Counted from the first letter of the stretch, positions 26,897-36,413 are shown. The stretch is 46,952 bases of DNA from TMED26 sp002694075 (GCA_036160575.1 JAYYDT010000114.1:1-46952), one strand, 5' to 3'. Numbers and translations: made by a program. Notes: generated by a model from the sequence alone, not told the origin.

Positions 26897-27720
26897 GCCC
26901 CCTCCTTGCGCGCACCCGCGCCACCATCGCCGCGCGACTGCACCCACATGGCCACCACCGTTAGCCCCAAGGTCAAAACAATCAGCAGGGTCGAGGCGGC
27001 GTTCACCTCCGGCGTCACGCTGAACCGCACCATTGAATAAATTTTGATGGGAAAGGTTGTCGATCCCGGACCGGAGGTGAAAAAGGTGATCACAAAATCA
27101 TCCAGCGAAAGTGTGAAGGCCAGCATCGCGCCGGCGATCAAACCTGGCTTCAGATAAGGCAGGGTGATATCGCGCATCACCTGCCATTGACCGGCCCCCA
27201 GATCACAGGCCGCCTCTTCCAGAGAGCGGTCGAACCCGGCCATGCGGGCGCGGATGACCACCGCCACAAAGGGAATCGTAAAGGCGATATGACTGACCGT
27301 GATGGTGGTCAAACCAAGCGGCATTTTAATCGCCGCGAAAAACGCCAACAGAGCCACCCCCATGCATACTTCCGGGATGACGATGGGGAGGTGAACCATC
27401 CCCTCGTAAGCGCCCTTCAGCGGAAAACGGAAGCGATAGAGCAAAATGCCAAGCATCGCCCCCAGCACGGTCGAGACCAGGGTCGAAATACTGGCGACGA
27501 TCATGGAATTGATGAAAGCGTCGTGCAGGGCCTCGTTGGCGAAGGCTTTTTCATAATATTTCAGGGTGAAACCGCGCCAATTGATATTGCGTTTACTGTT
27601 GTTGAAGCTGAACGCGATCAAGGCGACGATCGGGAAATAGAGAAACAGAAAGCTGGCCGCCAGGATCGCCCGCATCCACCAGCGCCGGGCGTAATCGAAG
27701 GGGTTGCCGGCCCTGCTCAT
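26893..27720 (-). CDS. Polyamine ABC transporter permease (PotC/PotI-like)
   Basis: A 275-residue inner membrane permease with six hydrophobic segments. The cytoplasmic EAA loop is visible as L-E-E-A-A-C-D-L-G-A-G-Q-W-Q, the contact point for the ATPase. The N-terminal F-S-F-N-N-S-K stretch is characteristic of PotC/PotI. The ATG at 27720 overlaps the stop of the upstream permease gene (ATGA), and its own stop overlaps the ATPase start, so the three are tightly coupled. Readings upstream of 27720 lie in the partner permease gene. Confidence 0.94.
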   Translation of the reverse strand: MSRAGNPFDYARRWWMRAILAASFLFLYFPIVALIAFSFNNSKRNINWRGFTLKYYEKAFANEALHDAFINSMIVASISTLVSTVLGAMLGILLYRFRFPLKGAYEGMVHLPIVIPEVCMGVALLAFFAAIKMPLGLTTITVSHIAFTIPFVAVVIRARMAGFDRSLEEAACDLGAGQWQVMRDITLPYLKPGLIAGAMLAFTLSLDDFVITFFTSGPGSTTFPIKIYSMVRFSVTPEVNAASTLLIVLTLGLTVVAMWVQSRGDGGAGARKEGA

Positions 27721-28628
27721 ACCGTCACCTGGCCCTGTTGACGATTGGCGTAGCCGGCGCGGACCCACAACACAGCGAAGGTCAAATACATCAACAAAAA
27801 GGAAATCGCCGCGCCGAACGGCCAATCGCGTGACGGACCAAACTGCTGGGCAATGAGATTGCCGATCATGATGCTGTCGGTGCCGCCCAAAAGATCCGGC
27901 GTCAAAAACGTGCCCAGCGACAGAATGAACACCAGCAACGCCCCCGACGCGATGCCCGGCCAAGCCAGCGGGATCAACACTGACACCAAGGTGCGCCAAT
28001 GGCCGGCGCCGAGGTCGAGGCTGGCCTCCAGATAACTGCGGTCGAGTTTTTCCAAACTGGCGTAAACCGGCAGGATCAAAAATGGCAAATGCACATAGAC
28101 CAGCCCAACGACCACGGCACGCTGGTTATACAGCAAGGACAAGGGTTCGAATTGGCCTAGCGCCTCCGGCCAACCGAGCCCGGCGAGCAGCGCCGAAAGC
28201 GCGCCATGCGCCCCTTCCAGCCCGGTGTTCACGAAACCGGTGGTGCGCAACACCGCGATCCAGGCATAGGTGCGAATTAACAAATTGGTCCAGAACGGCA
28301 GGATCACCAACACCAGCAATAGGCCGCGCCAGCGCTTAGGCGCGAAGGCGATCCCCAACGCCACCGGCAGGCCGATCAACAGCGAGATAGCGGTGGTCAG
28401 CGCCGCGATGGCGAGCGACTTAAATAGAATGCCGAGATGAATCCATTCCAGGGCGCGGGCATAATTGGCGAACGAGAAAGCCAGCAGGGTTTGCCCCTGC
28501 GGCCCCCGTTCGCCAAAGCTGTAAATCCACACCAGGGCCAGGGGCAGCGTGAAGAACAGGACCAGCCAAAAAGTCGGCGGCACCATAAGAGCCGCGAACA
28601 ACGACCGATTGTCGCGCCAATTTTCCAT
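27717..28628 (-). CDS. Polyamine ABC transporter permease (PotB/PotH-like)
   Basis: A 303-residue inner membrane permease, partner of the PotI-like protein. It has six hydrophobic segments, the P-F-W-T-N-L-L-I-R-T-Y-A-W stretch typical of PotB/PotH, and the EAA loop Y-L-E-A-S-L-D-L-G-A-G-H-W-R. The near-C-terminal T-P-D-L-L-G-G motif is also family-typical. The gene lies 45 bases downstream of the binding-protein gene and overlaps the next permease by four bases. Confidence 0.94.
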   Translation of the reverse strand: MENWRDNRSLFAALMVPPTFWLVLFFTLPLALVWIYSFGERGPQGQTLLAFSFANYARALEWIHLGILFKSLAIAALTTAISLLIGLPVALGIAFAPKRWRGLLLVLVILPFWTNLLIRTYAWIAVLRTTGFVNTGLEGAHGALSALLAGLGWPEALGQFEPLSLLYNQRAVVVGLVYVHLPFLILPVYASLEKLDRSYLEASLDLGAGHWRTLVSVLIPLAWPGIASGALLVFILSLGTFLTPDLLGGTDSIMIGNLIAQQFGPSRDWPFGAAISFLLMYLTFAVLWVRAGYANRQQGQVTV

Positions 28629-28673
28629 GCGCCCCAGACCTCACGCGGCCGGCTCGCCGCTCCGACGGCGGCC

Positions 28674-29759
28674 TTACCCGGCTTGAATTCTGGTCCACGC
28701 CTCGTCGTAGAGGCGGGCCGCGTCGCCGACGTCGATCACCGCCTCGCAGCGAGCGATCACGCTATCCGGCGGATACACCGCCGGGTTGCTCAAATCATCG
28801 GTCAACAGCAACGGTTTGGCGGCGGCGTTGGGGCTGGCGTAATGGATGGTGTTGGCGATCTCGGCCCCCACTTCCGCGTCCAGCACATGATTGATGAAAG
28901 CGTGGGCGTTTTGCGGATTGGGCGCGTCTTTTGGCACGCACATATTGTCCATCCACACCACCGCGCCTTCCGCCGGCACCAGATAGGATAGGTCCTCATC
29001 CTCCGCCATGACTTGCACCACGTCGCCATTCCACTCCATGGTCAAATCGACTTCCCGCGACAACAGCAGGTCCTGGCCATTGTCCTCGGCGAAGGTTTTA
29101 TAATGCTTCTTCGCACTCAGGATCAGATCGGCGGCCGCCGTGATTTCTTTCGGGTCGACGGTATTCAGCGAATGGCCAAGATATTTCAGCGCCCCACCGA
29201 TCACCGCGCGGTTGTCGCTCAACATCGCGATTTTGCCCGAATGCTTGCCAATCGCCGCGTCATCGAACACCGCCGACCAGCTGGTCGGCGCATTCGGATA
29301 TTTCGACTTGCGATAGCCAAAGCCCTGGGTGCCCCACATATACGGCACCGAATGCTTCATATTCGGGTCGAAACTGCTATCGGTGAAGTTCTCGTTGAGA
29401 TTTGTCAAGTTAGGGATTCGACCGTGATCGAGCGGCACGATAACGCCGGTGCTGATCATCAGCTCGACCATGTAATCGCTGGGGAAAATCAGGTCGTAGC
29501 CGGGGTTGCCCGACTTCAACTTGGCGTATAACTCCTCATTGTCGGCGAACAGGTCGTAGCGCGGCTTGATGCCGGTTTTCTTGGCGAAGCTGTCCAGTGT
29601 CGTCTCACCGATATAGGTATCCCAATTATAGATATTGAGACCGGTCTCAGCCCCCCAGGCCGACGTGCCGCCGGCCATCAAACTAACGCCAACCGCGGCG
29701 CCGCCCTGGAGAAAATGACGCCGTGAAAATGGCACGAAACGAGGTCGATATGCAGGCAT
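28674..29759 (-). CDS. Polyamine-binding periplasmic protein (PotD/PotF-like), Tat-type signal
   Basis: A 361-residue solute-binding protein. The N terminus has S-R13-R14-H-F-L, a twin-arginine export signal, followed by a hydrophobic stretch ending near A-W-G-A. The mature part starts L-N-I-Y-N-W-D-T-Y-I, and later D-L-I-F-P-S-D-Y-M and W-N-G-D occur, as in PotD/PotF, whose tryptophans and acidic residues bind amine groups. The ATG at 29759 has AAGGAA eight bases upstream. Export by Tat rather than Sec is unusual in E. coli but common in alphaproteobacterial relatives. Putrescine is the likely ligand from its neighbours. Confidence 0.94.
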   Translation of the reverse strand: MPAYRPRFVPFSRRHFLQGGAAVGVSLMAGGTSAWGAETGLNIYNWDTYIGETTLDSFAKKTGIKPRYDLFADNEELYAKLKSGNPGYDLIFPSDYMVELMISTGVIVPLDHGRIPNLTNLNENFTDSSFDPNMKHSVPYMWGTQGFGYRKSKYPNAPTSWSAVFDDAAIGKHSGKIAMLSDNRAVIGGALKYLGHSLNTVDPKEITAAADLILSAKKHYKTFAEDNGQDLLLSREVDLTMEWNGDVVQVMAEDEDLSYLVPAEGAVVWMDNMCVPKDAPNPQNAHAFINHVLDAEVGAEIANTIHYASPNAAAKPLLLTDDLSNPAVYPPDSVIARCEAVIDVGDAARLYDEAWTRIQAG

Positions 29760-29793
29760 GATCAAGGTTCCTTTCTAACGGGCGCCAAACATC

Positions 29794-31191
29794 TTACAGA
29801 TGTTTCACGTCTTCGAGCGTCAAATCCAAGGATTTGACGGCCAGTTCGAACAAGGTGTCAATTTCCCGCCGGCTGATTACCAGCGGCGGCGAAAGCACCA
29901 TCCGGTCGCCGACCGAGCGCATCACCAGGCCTTGCGCGAAACAATGATCCCGGCAAATTAGGCCAACCCGCCCCGGCTCGTCGAAAAACACTTTGTTGTG
30001 CTTGTCCTTCACCAGCGCCATCCCGCCGATCAGGCCGCGGCCGGCGACATCGCCGACCAGAGGATGATCGGCCAGTTCATGCAATTTGGCTTGGAAATAG
30101 GGACCGATGTCGGTGGCCACCCGTTCCACCACCCCCTCGGTCCGCATTGCGCGGACCGTCTGCAAGGCGACGGCGGCCGCCGCCGGATGGCCGGAATACG
30201 TGAAACCATGAGCGAATTCGGTGCCGGCGTCGATCAGCGCGTCAGCCACGCGCCGGCCCACCGCCACCGCCGAAATCGGCAAATAGCCGGAAGACAACCC
30301 CTTGGCCATGGACATCAAATCGGCGGTGATGCCAAAACTTTCCGCGCCGAACCATTTGCCGGTGCGGCCAAAGCCGCAGATCACCTCGTCGGCGACCAGC
30401 AAGATATCGTATTTGCGGCAAATACGTTGGATCTCCGGCCAATAGGTCGCCGGCGGCACGATCACGCCGCCGGCCCCTTGGATCGGCTCGCCGATGAAAG
30501 CGGCGACGCGCTCCGGCCCCAATTCGAGGATTTTTTCCTCTAGCGCGCCGGCCACCGCCAAACCGAAGGCGTCGGCCGTGTGGTCGCCGCCCTCGCCATA
30601 CCAATAGGGCTGCGCGATATGGGCGACGTCGCTGAGCAACGGACCGCCCTGATCGTGCATAAAGCCCATCCCGCCCAGCGTCACACCAGCCACCGTACTG
30701 CCGTGGTAGGCGTTATGGCGGCTAATAATAAATGTCCGCTCCGGCGCCCCGACCAGTTGCCAATAGCGGCGCACCATACGCACCACCGTGTCGATGGCCT
30801 CGGAGCCGGAATTGGCGAAAAAGAAATGGTCCAACCCGTCCGGCGTCACTTCGCTCAACGCGTGGGACAGCTCAATGGCGGGGATATTGGCGGTCTGGAA
30901 AAAGCTGTTGTAATAGGGCAGCTCTTGCATCTGCTGATAAGCCGCCTCGACCAAATCACGCCGGCCATAGCCCAGGTTTACGCACCATAACCCGGCCATC
31001 CCGTCGAGCAGGCGGCGCCCCTCGGTATCCCATAAATAGACCCCCTCGGCGCGGGCGATGACGCGGCTGCCGCGGGCGTGCAAGGCGGCGCTGTCGGTGA
31101 AGGGATGAAGATGATGCGCGTTGTCGAGGGCCTGCCAATAGGCGGTGCCCTTATTATCGCTGGCCGTTGCGTCGGTGGTGGACATGGACAT
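29794..31191 (-). CDS. Putrescine/polyamine:pyruvate aminotransferase (SpuC-like)
   Basis: A 465-residue class III PLP aminotransferase. The Schiff-base lysine is in M-S-M-A-K-G-L-S-S-G-Y, the aspartate in V-A-D-E-V-I-C-G-F-G-R-T-G, and the phosphate-binding S-G-S-E-A follows F-F-A-N. The C-F-A-Q-G-L-V-M-R and N-L-G-Y-G segments group it with omega-aminotransferases such as SpuC, which convert putrescine plus pyruvate to 4-aminobutanal plus alanine. AAGGAG lies seven bases before the ATG. It sits between the puuA-like ligase and the binding-protein gene, giving this operon two alternative first steps for putrescine. Confidence 0.9.
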   Translation of the reverse strand: MSMSTTDATASDNKGTAYWQALDNAHHLHPFTDSAALHARGSRVIARAEGVYLWDTEGRRLLDGMAGLWCVNLGYGRRDLVEAAYQQMQELPYYNSFFQTANIPAIELSHALSEVTPDGLDHFFFANSGSEAIDTVVRMVRRYWQLVGAPERTFIISRHNAYHGSTVAGVTLGGMGFMHDQGGPLLSDVAHIAQPYWYGEGGDHTADAFGLAVAGALEEKILELGPERVAAFIGEPIQGAGGVIVPPATYWPEIQRICRKYDILLVADEVICGFGRTGKWFGAESFGITADLMSMAKGLSSGYLPISAVAVGRRVADALIDAGTEFAHGFTYSGHPAAAAVALQTVRAMRTEGVVERVATDIGPYFQAKLHELADHPLVGDVAGRGLIGGMALVKDKHNKVFFDEPGRVGLICRDHCFAQGLVMRSVGDRMVLSPPLVISRREIDTLFELAVKSLDLTLEDVKHL

Positions 31192-31213
31192 CGGCTCGCT
31201 CCTTGTCGCGGCG

Positions 31214-32587
31214 TTACACGTTCAATAGCAAATGCTCGCGTTCCCACGAGCTGATGACGGCGTTATAGGTCGCGAATTCCACCTCTTTGGTACCGCACAG
31301 CGCGCGCACGAAGGCGTCGCCCAGAACCTCGCGGATCGGCGCGCAGGCGCTAAAGGCGGCCAGCGCGTCGGGCAGATAAAGCGGCACACCGCGCGGCATA
31401 ACATAAGCGTTACCGTTCACCGGCGCGGCCGGGGTGAGTTCTTCAACCAAGCCCAAATAACCGCATAACAAGGTCCCGGCAATCGCCAGATAGGGATTGA
31501 CGTCGGCGCCGGCGATCCGGTTTTCAACACGCCGCGCGCTGGCGCTGTCATTGGGCACGCGCAGGCCGCAACTGCGATTGTCCTCACCCCAATGAGTGTT
31601 GATCGGCGACTCGCCGAACAGGATACGGCGATAGGAATTGACGTTTGGCGCCAGCATCAGCATCGCCGCCGGCAGGTATTTTTGCAGCCCCCCGATATAG
31701 TGGTGAAAAGCCGCGGTTGGCGCGCCGTCGGCGTCGGAAAACACATTGCCGCCATGGTCTCGGTCATGGATCGACTGGTGAATATGCATCGAACTGCCGG
31801 GCTCGTCTTGCATCGGGCTGGCCATGAACGTCGCGTAAATGTCGTGGCGAAAAGCGGTTTGACGGACCGTGCGCTTGAACAGGAAAACTTGGTCCGCCAA
31901 TTCCAACGCGTCGCCATGCATGAAATTAATTTCAATTTGAGCGGCGCCGGCCTCGTGGTTGAGGGTGTCGATGTCGAGGGCCTGCGCCTCGCAGAAGTCG
32001 TAGACATCCTCGAACACCGGGTCGAATTCGTTGACCGCGTCAATGCCGTAGGATTGACGCGCTGTCTCGGGGCGGCCATTGCGCCCAATCGGCGGTTTCA
32101 ACGGTGTGTTCGGATCGCGGTTGATGTCGACCAGATAAAATTCCAGTTCCGGCGCGACCACCGGTGTCAAACCCCGCGCGTGGTACAGCGCCAGCACCCG
32201 GCGGAGAACCTCGCGGGTGTAAATATCAACCCGGCTGCCATCGGGATAAAAACAATCGCAGATCACCTGGGCGGTCGGTTCCTCATACCAAGGGACCACC
32301 CGGATCGACGCCGGGTCCGGCAGCAACACCACATCGCGGTCGGCGATCGGCACGACATCCTCGACGTTGGGATATTCGCCGGTCACTGTCTGGACGAAAA
32401 TACTTTCCGGCAGGTGATGGGCGCCGCGCCCAAGACCGTCGAGGAATTTGCGCACCGGCAGAATTTTTCCGCGCGCGACCCCGGCCAGATCCGGAATCAT
32501 ACATTCGACTTCGGTGATCCGGCGAGTGGCGCACCAGCTTTCCAGGCGACTCACCTCTGAGGCCGGCATTGCGATGATTTTGGCCAC
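31214..32587 (-). CDS. Gamma-glutamylputrescine synthetase-like (glutamine synthetase family)
   Basis: A 457-residue member of the glutamine synthetase superfamily. It has the E-L-E-F-Y-L ATP/metal motif, the H-I-H-Q-S segment and the N-S-Y-R-R and R-V-E-N-R-I-A-G-A-D-V-N-P-Y-L blocks. It lacks the N-terminal beta-grasp form of GlnA. PuuA joins glutamate to putrescine using ATP. It is the first gene of the six-gene polyamine operon. The start is uncertain: GTG at 32587 has GGAA five bases upstream, while in-frame ATGs at 32629 and 32638 have no ribosome site. Confidence 0.88.
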   Translation of the reverse strand: MAKIIAMPASEVSRLESWCATRRITEVECMIPDLAGVARGKILPVRKFLDGLGRGAHHLPESIFVQTVTGEYPNVEDVVPIADRDVVLLPDPASIRVVPWYEEPTAQVICDCFYPDGSRVDIYTREVLRRVLALYHARGLTPVVAPELEFYLVDINRDPNTPLKPPIGRNGRPETARQSYGIDAVNEFDPVFEDVYDFCEAQALDIDTLNHEAGAAQIEINFMHGDALELADQVFLFKRTVRQTAFRHDIYATFMASPMQDEPGSSMHIHQSIHDRDHGGNVFSDADGAPTAAFHHYIGGLQKYLPAAMLMLAPNVNSYRRILFGESPINTHWGEDNRSCGLRVPNDSASARRVENRIAGADVNPYLAIAGTLLCGYLGLVEELTPAAPVNGNAYVMPRGVPLYLPDALAAFSACAPIREVLGDAFVRALCGTKEVEFATYNAVISSWEREHLLLNV

Positions 32588-32701
32588 GTGCGTTCCGCCA
32601 CCGCTGTTTAGAATGGAAGACGCTACCATAGCTCGCATAAGCGCGACAAGCGGCCGAGGCGCGGCGAACCGCCGCCTATTCCCACGAAACGATTGATATA
32701 T

Positions 32702-32718
32702 TTGACATTCGGTTGACA
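32702..32718. promoter_or_regulatory. Tandem TTGACA direct repeat in the divergent polyamine control region
   Basis: TTGACA occurs at 32702-32707 and 32713-32718, one helical turn (11 bases) apart, between the two divergent GS-like genes. It may be a promoter -35 box with a duplicate, or a tandem regulator site. No good -10 box lies at proper distance on the plus strand. Confidence 0.35.
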
Positions 32719-32777
32719 CAGGCAACGTCCCATAGGACCGTTGAACGGCGCAGTCATTGGCTTGGAAAACTTCGGCG

Positions 32778-34145
32778 ATGCCCTCCGACACCCGCGACAT
32801 CGACGCTTTTCGCACGGCCCACCCAACTATTGAAATGGTCGATGTGGTGATCGCCGACAATCACGGTGTGCCGCGGGGCAAACGGGTGCCGGCCGACAAA
32901 CTGGCGGCGATGTGGCGCGACGGTGTGCTTTTTCCGGAATCGATTTTCAGCCTCGACCGCGCCGGTGACACCGTCGACGCCGCCGGCCTCGGGGTCGCGC
33001 GCGGCGATGTCGACCACCCCTGCCTGCCGTTACCCCATAGCTTGACGCCGGTGCCGTGGCGCGACGGGCTGGGCCAGGTTCAGGTGACCATGCGCGGCCC
33101 GAACGGCGGCGGTTTTTTCGCCGACCCGCGCCAGGTCTTGGAAAATGTACTTGGCCATTTCCACCGCGACGGCTGGCAGCCGGTGGCGGCGGTGGAGATG
33201 GAGTTCTACCTCCTCGACGCGGCCACCGGCCTGGATGGCCAGCCACGCCCGCCGCGCGGCGAGATCAGCGGCCGGCGCGCCGCCAACGTGGATGTGTACA
33301 GTCTTGACGACCTCAACGACAACGCCGCCTGCCTGACCGCCATCGAAGCCGCCGCCCGCGCCCAGGGCCTGCCGCTGTCGGCGGTGGTGTCGGAAAACGC
33401 GCCCAGCCAGTTTGAAATCAACCTGACCCATCGCGCCGACCCCGTGCGCGCGGCCGATGAAGCGATGCTGTTGAAACGCCTGATCAAAGGGGTCGCCCAT
33501 AGCCAGGGCAAACTGGCCACCTTCATGGCCAAACCCTTCGCCGATTTACCGGGCAACGGCACCCATGTGCATGTCAGCGTGTGTGACGACGCCGGCGCCA
33601 ATATTTTCGCCGATCCGGCGCGCGCCGACGGCGCCGCCCAGCTCCGCCACGCCATCGCCGGCCTTCAGGCGACCTTCGCCGAAAGCCTGGCGCTGCTGCT
33701 GCCGACACCGAACGCGTTCAAGCGCCTGCGCTTTCACGGCGGCGACTATGCCCCCGGCGCCGCGACCTGGGGCCTTAACAACCGAACCGTCGCCTTGCGG
33801 GTGCCGGCCGGGCCGCCAGAGGCCCGCCGTGTCGAACATCGCATCGCCGGCGCCGACGCCAACCCCTATCTGGTGATGGCGGCGGTGCTGGCCGGTATCC
33901 ACCACGGCCTGACCGCCCGCGCCACGCCCGACCCGGCGATTGTCGGCAACGCCTATGACCAAAACCCAAGCGAACCGCCAACGCCCGCCGAAGCCTTCGC
34001 CGCTTTCGCCGCCGCACGCCATCTGGATCGCTATATCGGCGGCGATTTTCGCGCCGTGCATCTCGCCTGTCTGCGCGCCGAGCATGATCGTTTCGAGGGT
34101 CACATCACGCCTTTCGAGCGCGACCAATATCTGGCCTCCTCATGA
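32778..34145 (+). CDS. Second glutamine synthetase-family ligase (PuuA-like paralogue)
   Basis: A 455-residue GS-superfamily ligase, clearly diverged from the one on the opposite strand. It has the E-M-E-F-Y-L-L motif, G-T-H-V-H-V-S, and R-V-E-H-R-I-A-G-A-D-A-N-P-Y-L blocks that mark glutamylpolyamine and related gamma-glutamylamide ligases. Its acceptor could be putrescine, another polyamine or an ethanolamine-like amine. The ATG at 32778 is preferred over a TTG at 32757. The stop overlaps the puuB-like start (ATGA), so ligase and oxidase are translationally coupled, which supports a gamma-glutamylamine pathway. Confidence 0.88.
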   Translation: MPSDTRDIDAFRTAHPTIEMVDVVIADNHGVPRGKRVPADKLAAMWRDGVLFPESIFSLDRAGDTVDAAGLGVARGDVDHPCLPLPHSLTPVPWRDGLGQVQVTMRGPNGGGFFADPRQVLENVLGHFHRDGWQPVAAVEMEFYLLDAATGLDGQPRPPRGEISGRRAANVDVYSLDDLNDNAACLTAIEAAARAQGLPLSAVVSENAPSQFEINLTHRADPVRAADEAMLLKRLIKGVAHSQGKLATFMAKPFADLPGNGTHVHVSVCDDAGANIFADPARADGAAQLRHAIAGLQATFAESLALLLPTPNAFKRLRFHGGDYAPGAATWGLNNRTVALRVPAGPPEARRVEHRIAGADANPYLVMAAVLAGIHHGLTARATPDPAIVGNAYDQNPSEPPTPAEAFAAFAAARHLDRYIGGDFRAVHLACLRAEHDRFEGHITPFERDQYLASS

Positions 34146-35413
34146 GCGCGCCAAGCGGATCCTATTACATGGCCAGTGCCAATCCGCACGCCAGCCACCC
34201 GCGGCTCGGCGGCGAACAGCGAGCCGATGTCTGCGTCATTGGCGCCGGCATGACCGGGCTGACCGCCGCCCTCGAATTGGCCGGCCGCGGCTACACCGTC
34301 GCCGTGGTCGAGGCCCGCCACGTCGCGTGGGGGGCGTCGGGCCGCAGCGGCGGACAAATCATCAGCGGCTTCAATAAGGATCCGGCGGAATTGGCCGCCA
34401 TGATGGGCCGCGACGACGCTCAAAAACTGTCCGACATGGCGGTCGAAGCGGTCGCCGATGTGAAAGCGCGGGTCGCCGCCCATGATATCGCCTGCGACCT
34501 GGCTGACGGCCATTACCATGTCGGCCTGAAACCGCGCCATGCCCGCGAACTGGCCAGGTGGCAAGCCGCTCTGGAGGCGGTCGGCTACGGCGGCTGCACC
34601 TTGATCACCGGCCCGGAGGTGGTCGAGCGGGTGGCCAGCCCGCTCTACACCTCGGCCCTTTACGACCCACGCGGCGGCCATCTACATCCGCTGAACTACA
34701 CCCTGGGTCTGGCCGCGGCGGCGGCCAAAGCCGGCGTCACCCTCTATGAGGACAGCCCGGTGACACGCCTTATCGACGGCACGCCGGCGCGCGTCGAAAC
34801 CGCCAATGGAGCGATCACCGCCGATTATGTGATCGTCGCCGCCAACGCCTATCTCGGCCGCTTGATCCCCGATCTCGCCGGCACAATCATGCCGGTCGGC
34901 ACCTATATCGCGGCCACCGAACCGCTCGGCGAAAATCGCGCACGCGGCCTGATCCGAGACAACGCGGCGGTCGCCGACATCAACTTCGTACTCGATTATT
35001 TTCGCTTGTCGGGTGACCACCGCATGCTGTTCGGCGGGCGGGTCAGCTATTCCCGGCGCGACCCGGACAATATCGCGGCGGCGATGGGCAACAGCATGGT
35101 GCGGGTGTTCCCGCAACTGGCCGACGCGCGGGTGACGCACGCCTGGGGCGGCTTCGTGGCGATCACCGTCAACCGCTTGCCGCATTTGGGGCGGCTGTCG
35201 GCGAATTGCTTTTTCGCCCACGGCTTCTCCGGCCAAGGCGTCGCCCTCACCGGCATGGCCGGCAAGCTGATCGCCGAGACGGTCGCCGGCACGGCCGAAC
35301 GTTTCGACGTCTTCGGGCGCATTGCCCACCGCCGCTTTCCCGGCGGGCCCTGGCTGCGCACGCCGGCGCTGGTCCTGGCGATGGCCTATTACCGCCTGCG
35401 CGACCTGCTGTAA
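34142..35413 (+). CDS. Gamma-glutamylputrescine oxidase-like flavoprotein (PuuB-like)
   Basis: A 423-residue DAO-family flavoenzyme. It begins S-Y-Y-M-A-S-A-N, a hallmark of PuuB-like proteins, followed by the FAD motif G-A-G-M-T-G (34-39) and the W-G-A-S-G-R-S-G-G-Q stretch. The C-terminal G-F-S-G-Q-G-V-A-L segment contacts the flavin. PuuB oxidises gamma-glutamylputrescine to gamma-glutamyl-aminobutyraldehyde with H2O2 release. The gene overlaps the upstream ligase by four bases and is 43 bases before agmatinase. Confidence 0.91.
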   Translation: MSAPSGSYYMASANPHASHPRLGGEQRADVCVIGAGMTGLTAALELAGRGYTVAVVEARHVAWGASGRSGGQIISGFNKDPAELAAMMGRDDAQKLSDMAVEAVADVKARVAAHDIACDLADGHYHVGLKPRHARELARWQAALEAVGYGGCTLITGPEVVERVASPLYTSALYDPRGGHLHPLNYTLGLAAAAAKAGVTLYEDSPVTRLIDGTPARVETANGAITADYVIVAANAYLGRLIPDLAGTIMPVGTYIAATEPLGENRARGLIRDNAAVADINFVLDYFRLSGDHRMLFGGRVSYSRRDPDNIAAAMGNSMVRVFPQLADARVTHAWGGFVAITVNRLPHLGRLSANCFFAHGFSGQGVALTGMAGKLIAETVAGTAERFDVFGRIAHRRFPGGPWLRTPALVLAMAYYRLRDLL

Positions 35414-35456
35414 GCTGGCCGCGCCTTGGCCCCACCCCCTTCAGGAGAGAGCCGCC

Positions 35457-36413
35457 GTGAGTGATCTGGGTGAGTTTGAAACCGGCGACCACGCCTTCAC
35501 CGCCAGCGAGACTCGCGGCCGCTGGACCGAGCCGATGTATTCCGGCGCGCTCAGCTTCATGCGGCGGCGCTATAGCCGCGACCTCGCCGGCGTCGACGTC
35601 GCCATCACCGGCATCCCCTTCGATCTCGCCACCAGCCACCGGCCAGGCGCCCGCTTTGGCCCGCAGGCGATCCGCCGGGCCTCGGCCAATCTCGCCTGGG
35701 CGCCGCATTTCCCGACCGGGATCGAGGTGTTTGAGCGCCTGGCGGTGGTCGATTACGGCGATCTGGTGTTCGACCCCGGCCGGCCGGCGGAGATTCCCGC
35801 CCGGATCGAGGCCCACGCCGCCCACATCCTGGCCGCCGGCAGTTCGATGGTCAGCCTCGGCGGCGATCATTTCATCGCCGGCCCGCTGTTGGCCGCCCAC
35901 GCCGCCGTCCATGGCCCGCTCGCCCTGGTCCATTTCGACGCCCATAGCGACAGCTGGACCGATGACGCCGACCGCGTCGACCATGGCACCATGTTCTACC
36001 ACGCCGCCAAGGCCGGGGTGATCGACCCGGCGGCCTCGGTGCAGATCGGCATCCGCACCTTCAACCCCGACCGCCACGGCTTCAACATCCTCGACGCGCC
36101 GGCCGTCCATAGCCTCGGGCCGGCGGCGCTGGCAGCAAGGATTTTAGAAATCGTCGGCGGCCGCAAAGCTTATCTTAGCTTCGACATCGACGGGCTCGAC
36201 CCGGCCTTCGCGCCGGGCACCGGCACGCCGGTGGCCGGCGGCCTGTCGACCGCTCAGGCGCTGGCCATCCTGCGCGGCCTTGGCGCCATCGACTGGGTCG
36301 GCATGGACCTGGTCGAAGTGGCGCCGGCCTATGACGTCAGCGACATCACCGCCCTGGCGGCGGCGACGCTGGTGTTCGAATATCTCGCCCTGTTGGCCGG
36401 CCGCCGCGCCTAG
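35457..36413 (+). CDS. speB: Agmatinase / ureohydrolase
   Basis: A 318-residue manganese ureohydrolase. Metal ligands are seen at H138 (G-G-D-H-F), D161/H163/D165 (F-D-A-H-S-D) and D243/D245 (S-F-D-I-D-G-L-D-P). Agmatinase gives putrescine plus urea, which fits the polyamine genes before it; guanidinobutyrase or a related guanidino-hydrolase is the main alternative. The start is a GTG at 35457 with AGGAGA eight bases upstream. Longer readings to 35322 lie inside the puuB-like gene. The TAG stop shares CTAG with the stop of the convergent GST gene. Confidence 0.91.
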   Translation: MSDLGEFETGDHAFTASETRGRWTEPMYSGALSFMRRRYSRDLAGVDVAITGIPFDLATSHRPGARFGPQAIRRASANLAWAPHFPTGIEVFERLAVVDYGDLVFDPGRPAEIPARIEAHAAHILAAGSSMVSLGGDHFIAGPLLAAHAAVHGPLALVHFDAHSDSWTDDADRVDHGTMFYHAAKAGVIDPAASVQIGIRTFNPDRHGFNILDAPAVHSLGPAALAARILEIVGGRKAYLSFDIDGLDPAFAPGTGTPVAGGLSTAQALAILRGLGAIDWVGMDLVEVAPAYDVSDITALAAATLVFEYLALLAGRRA

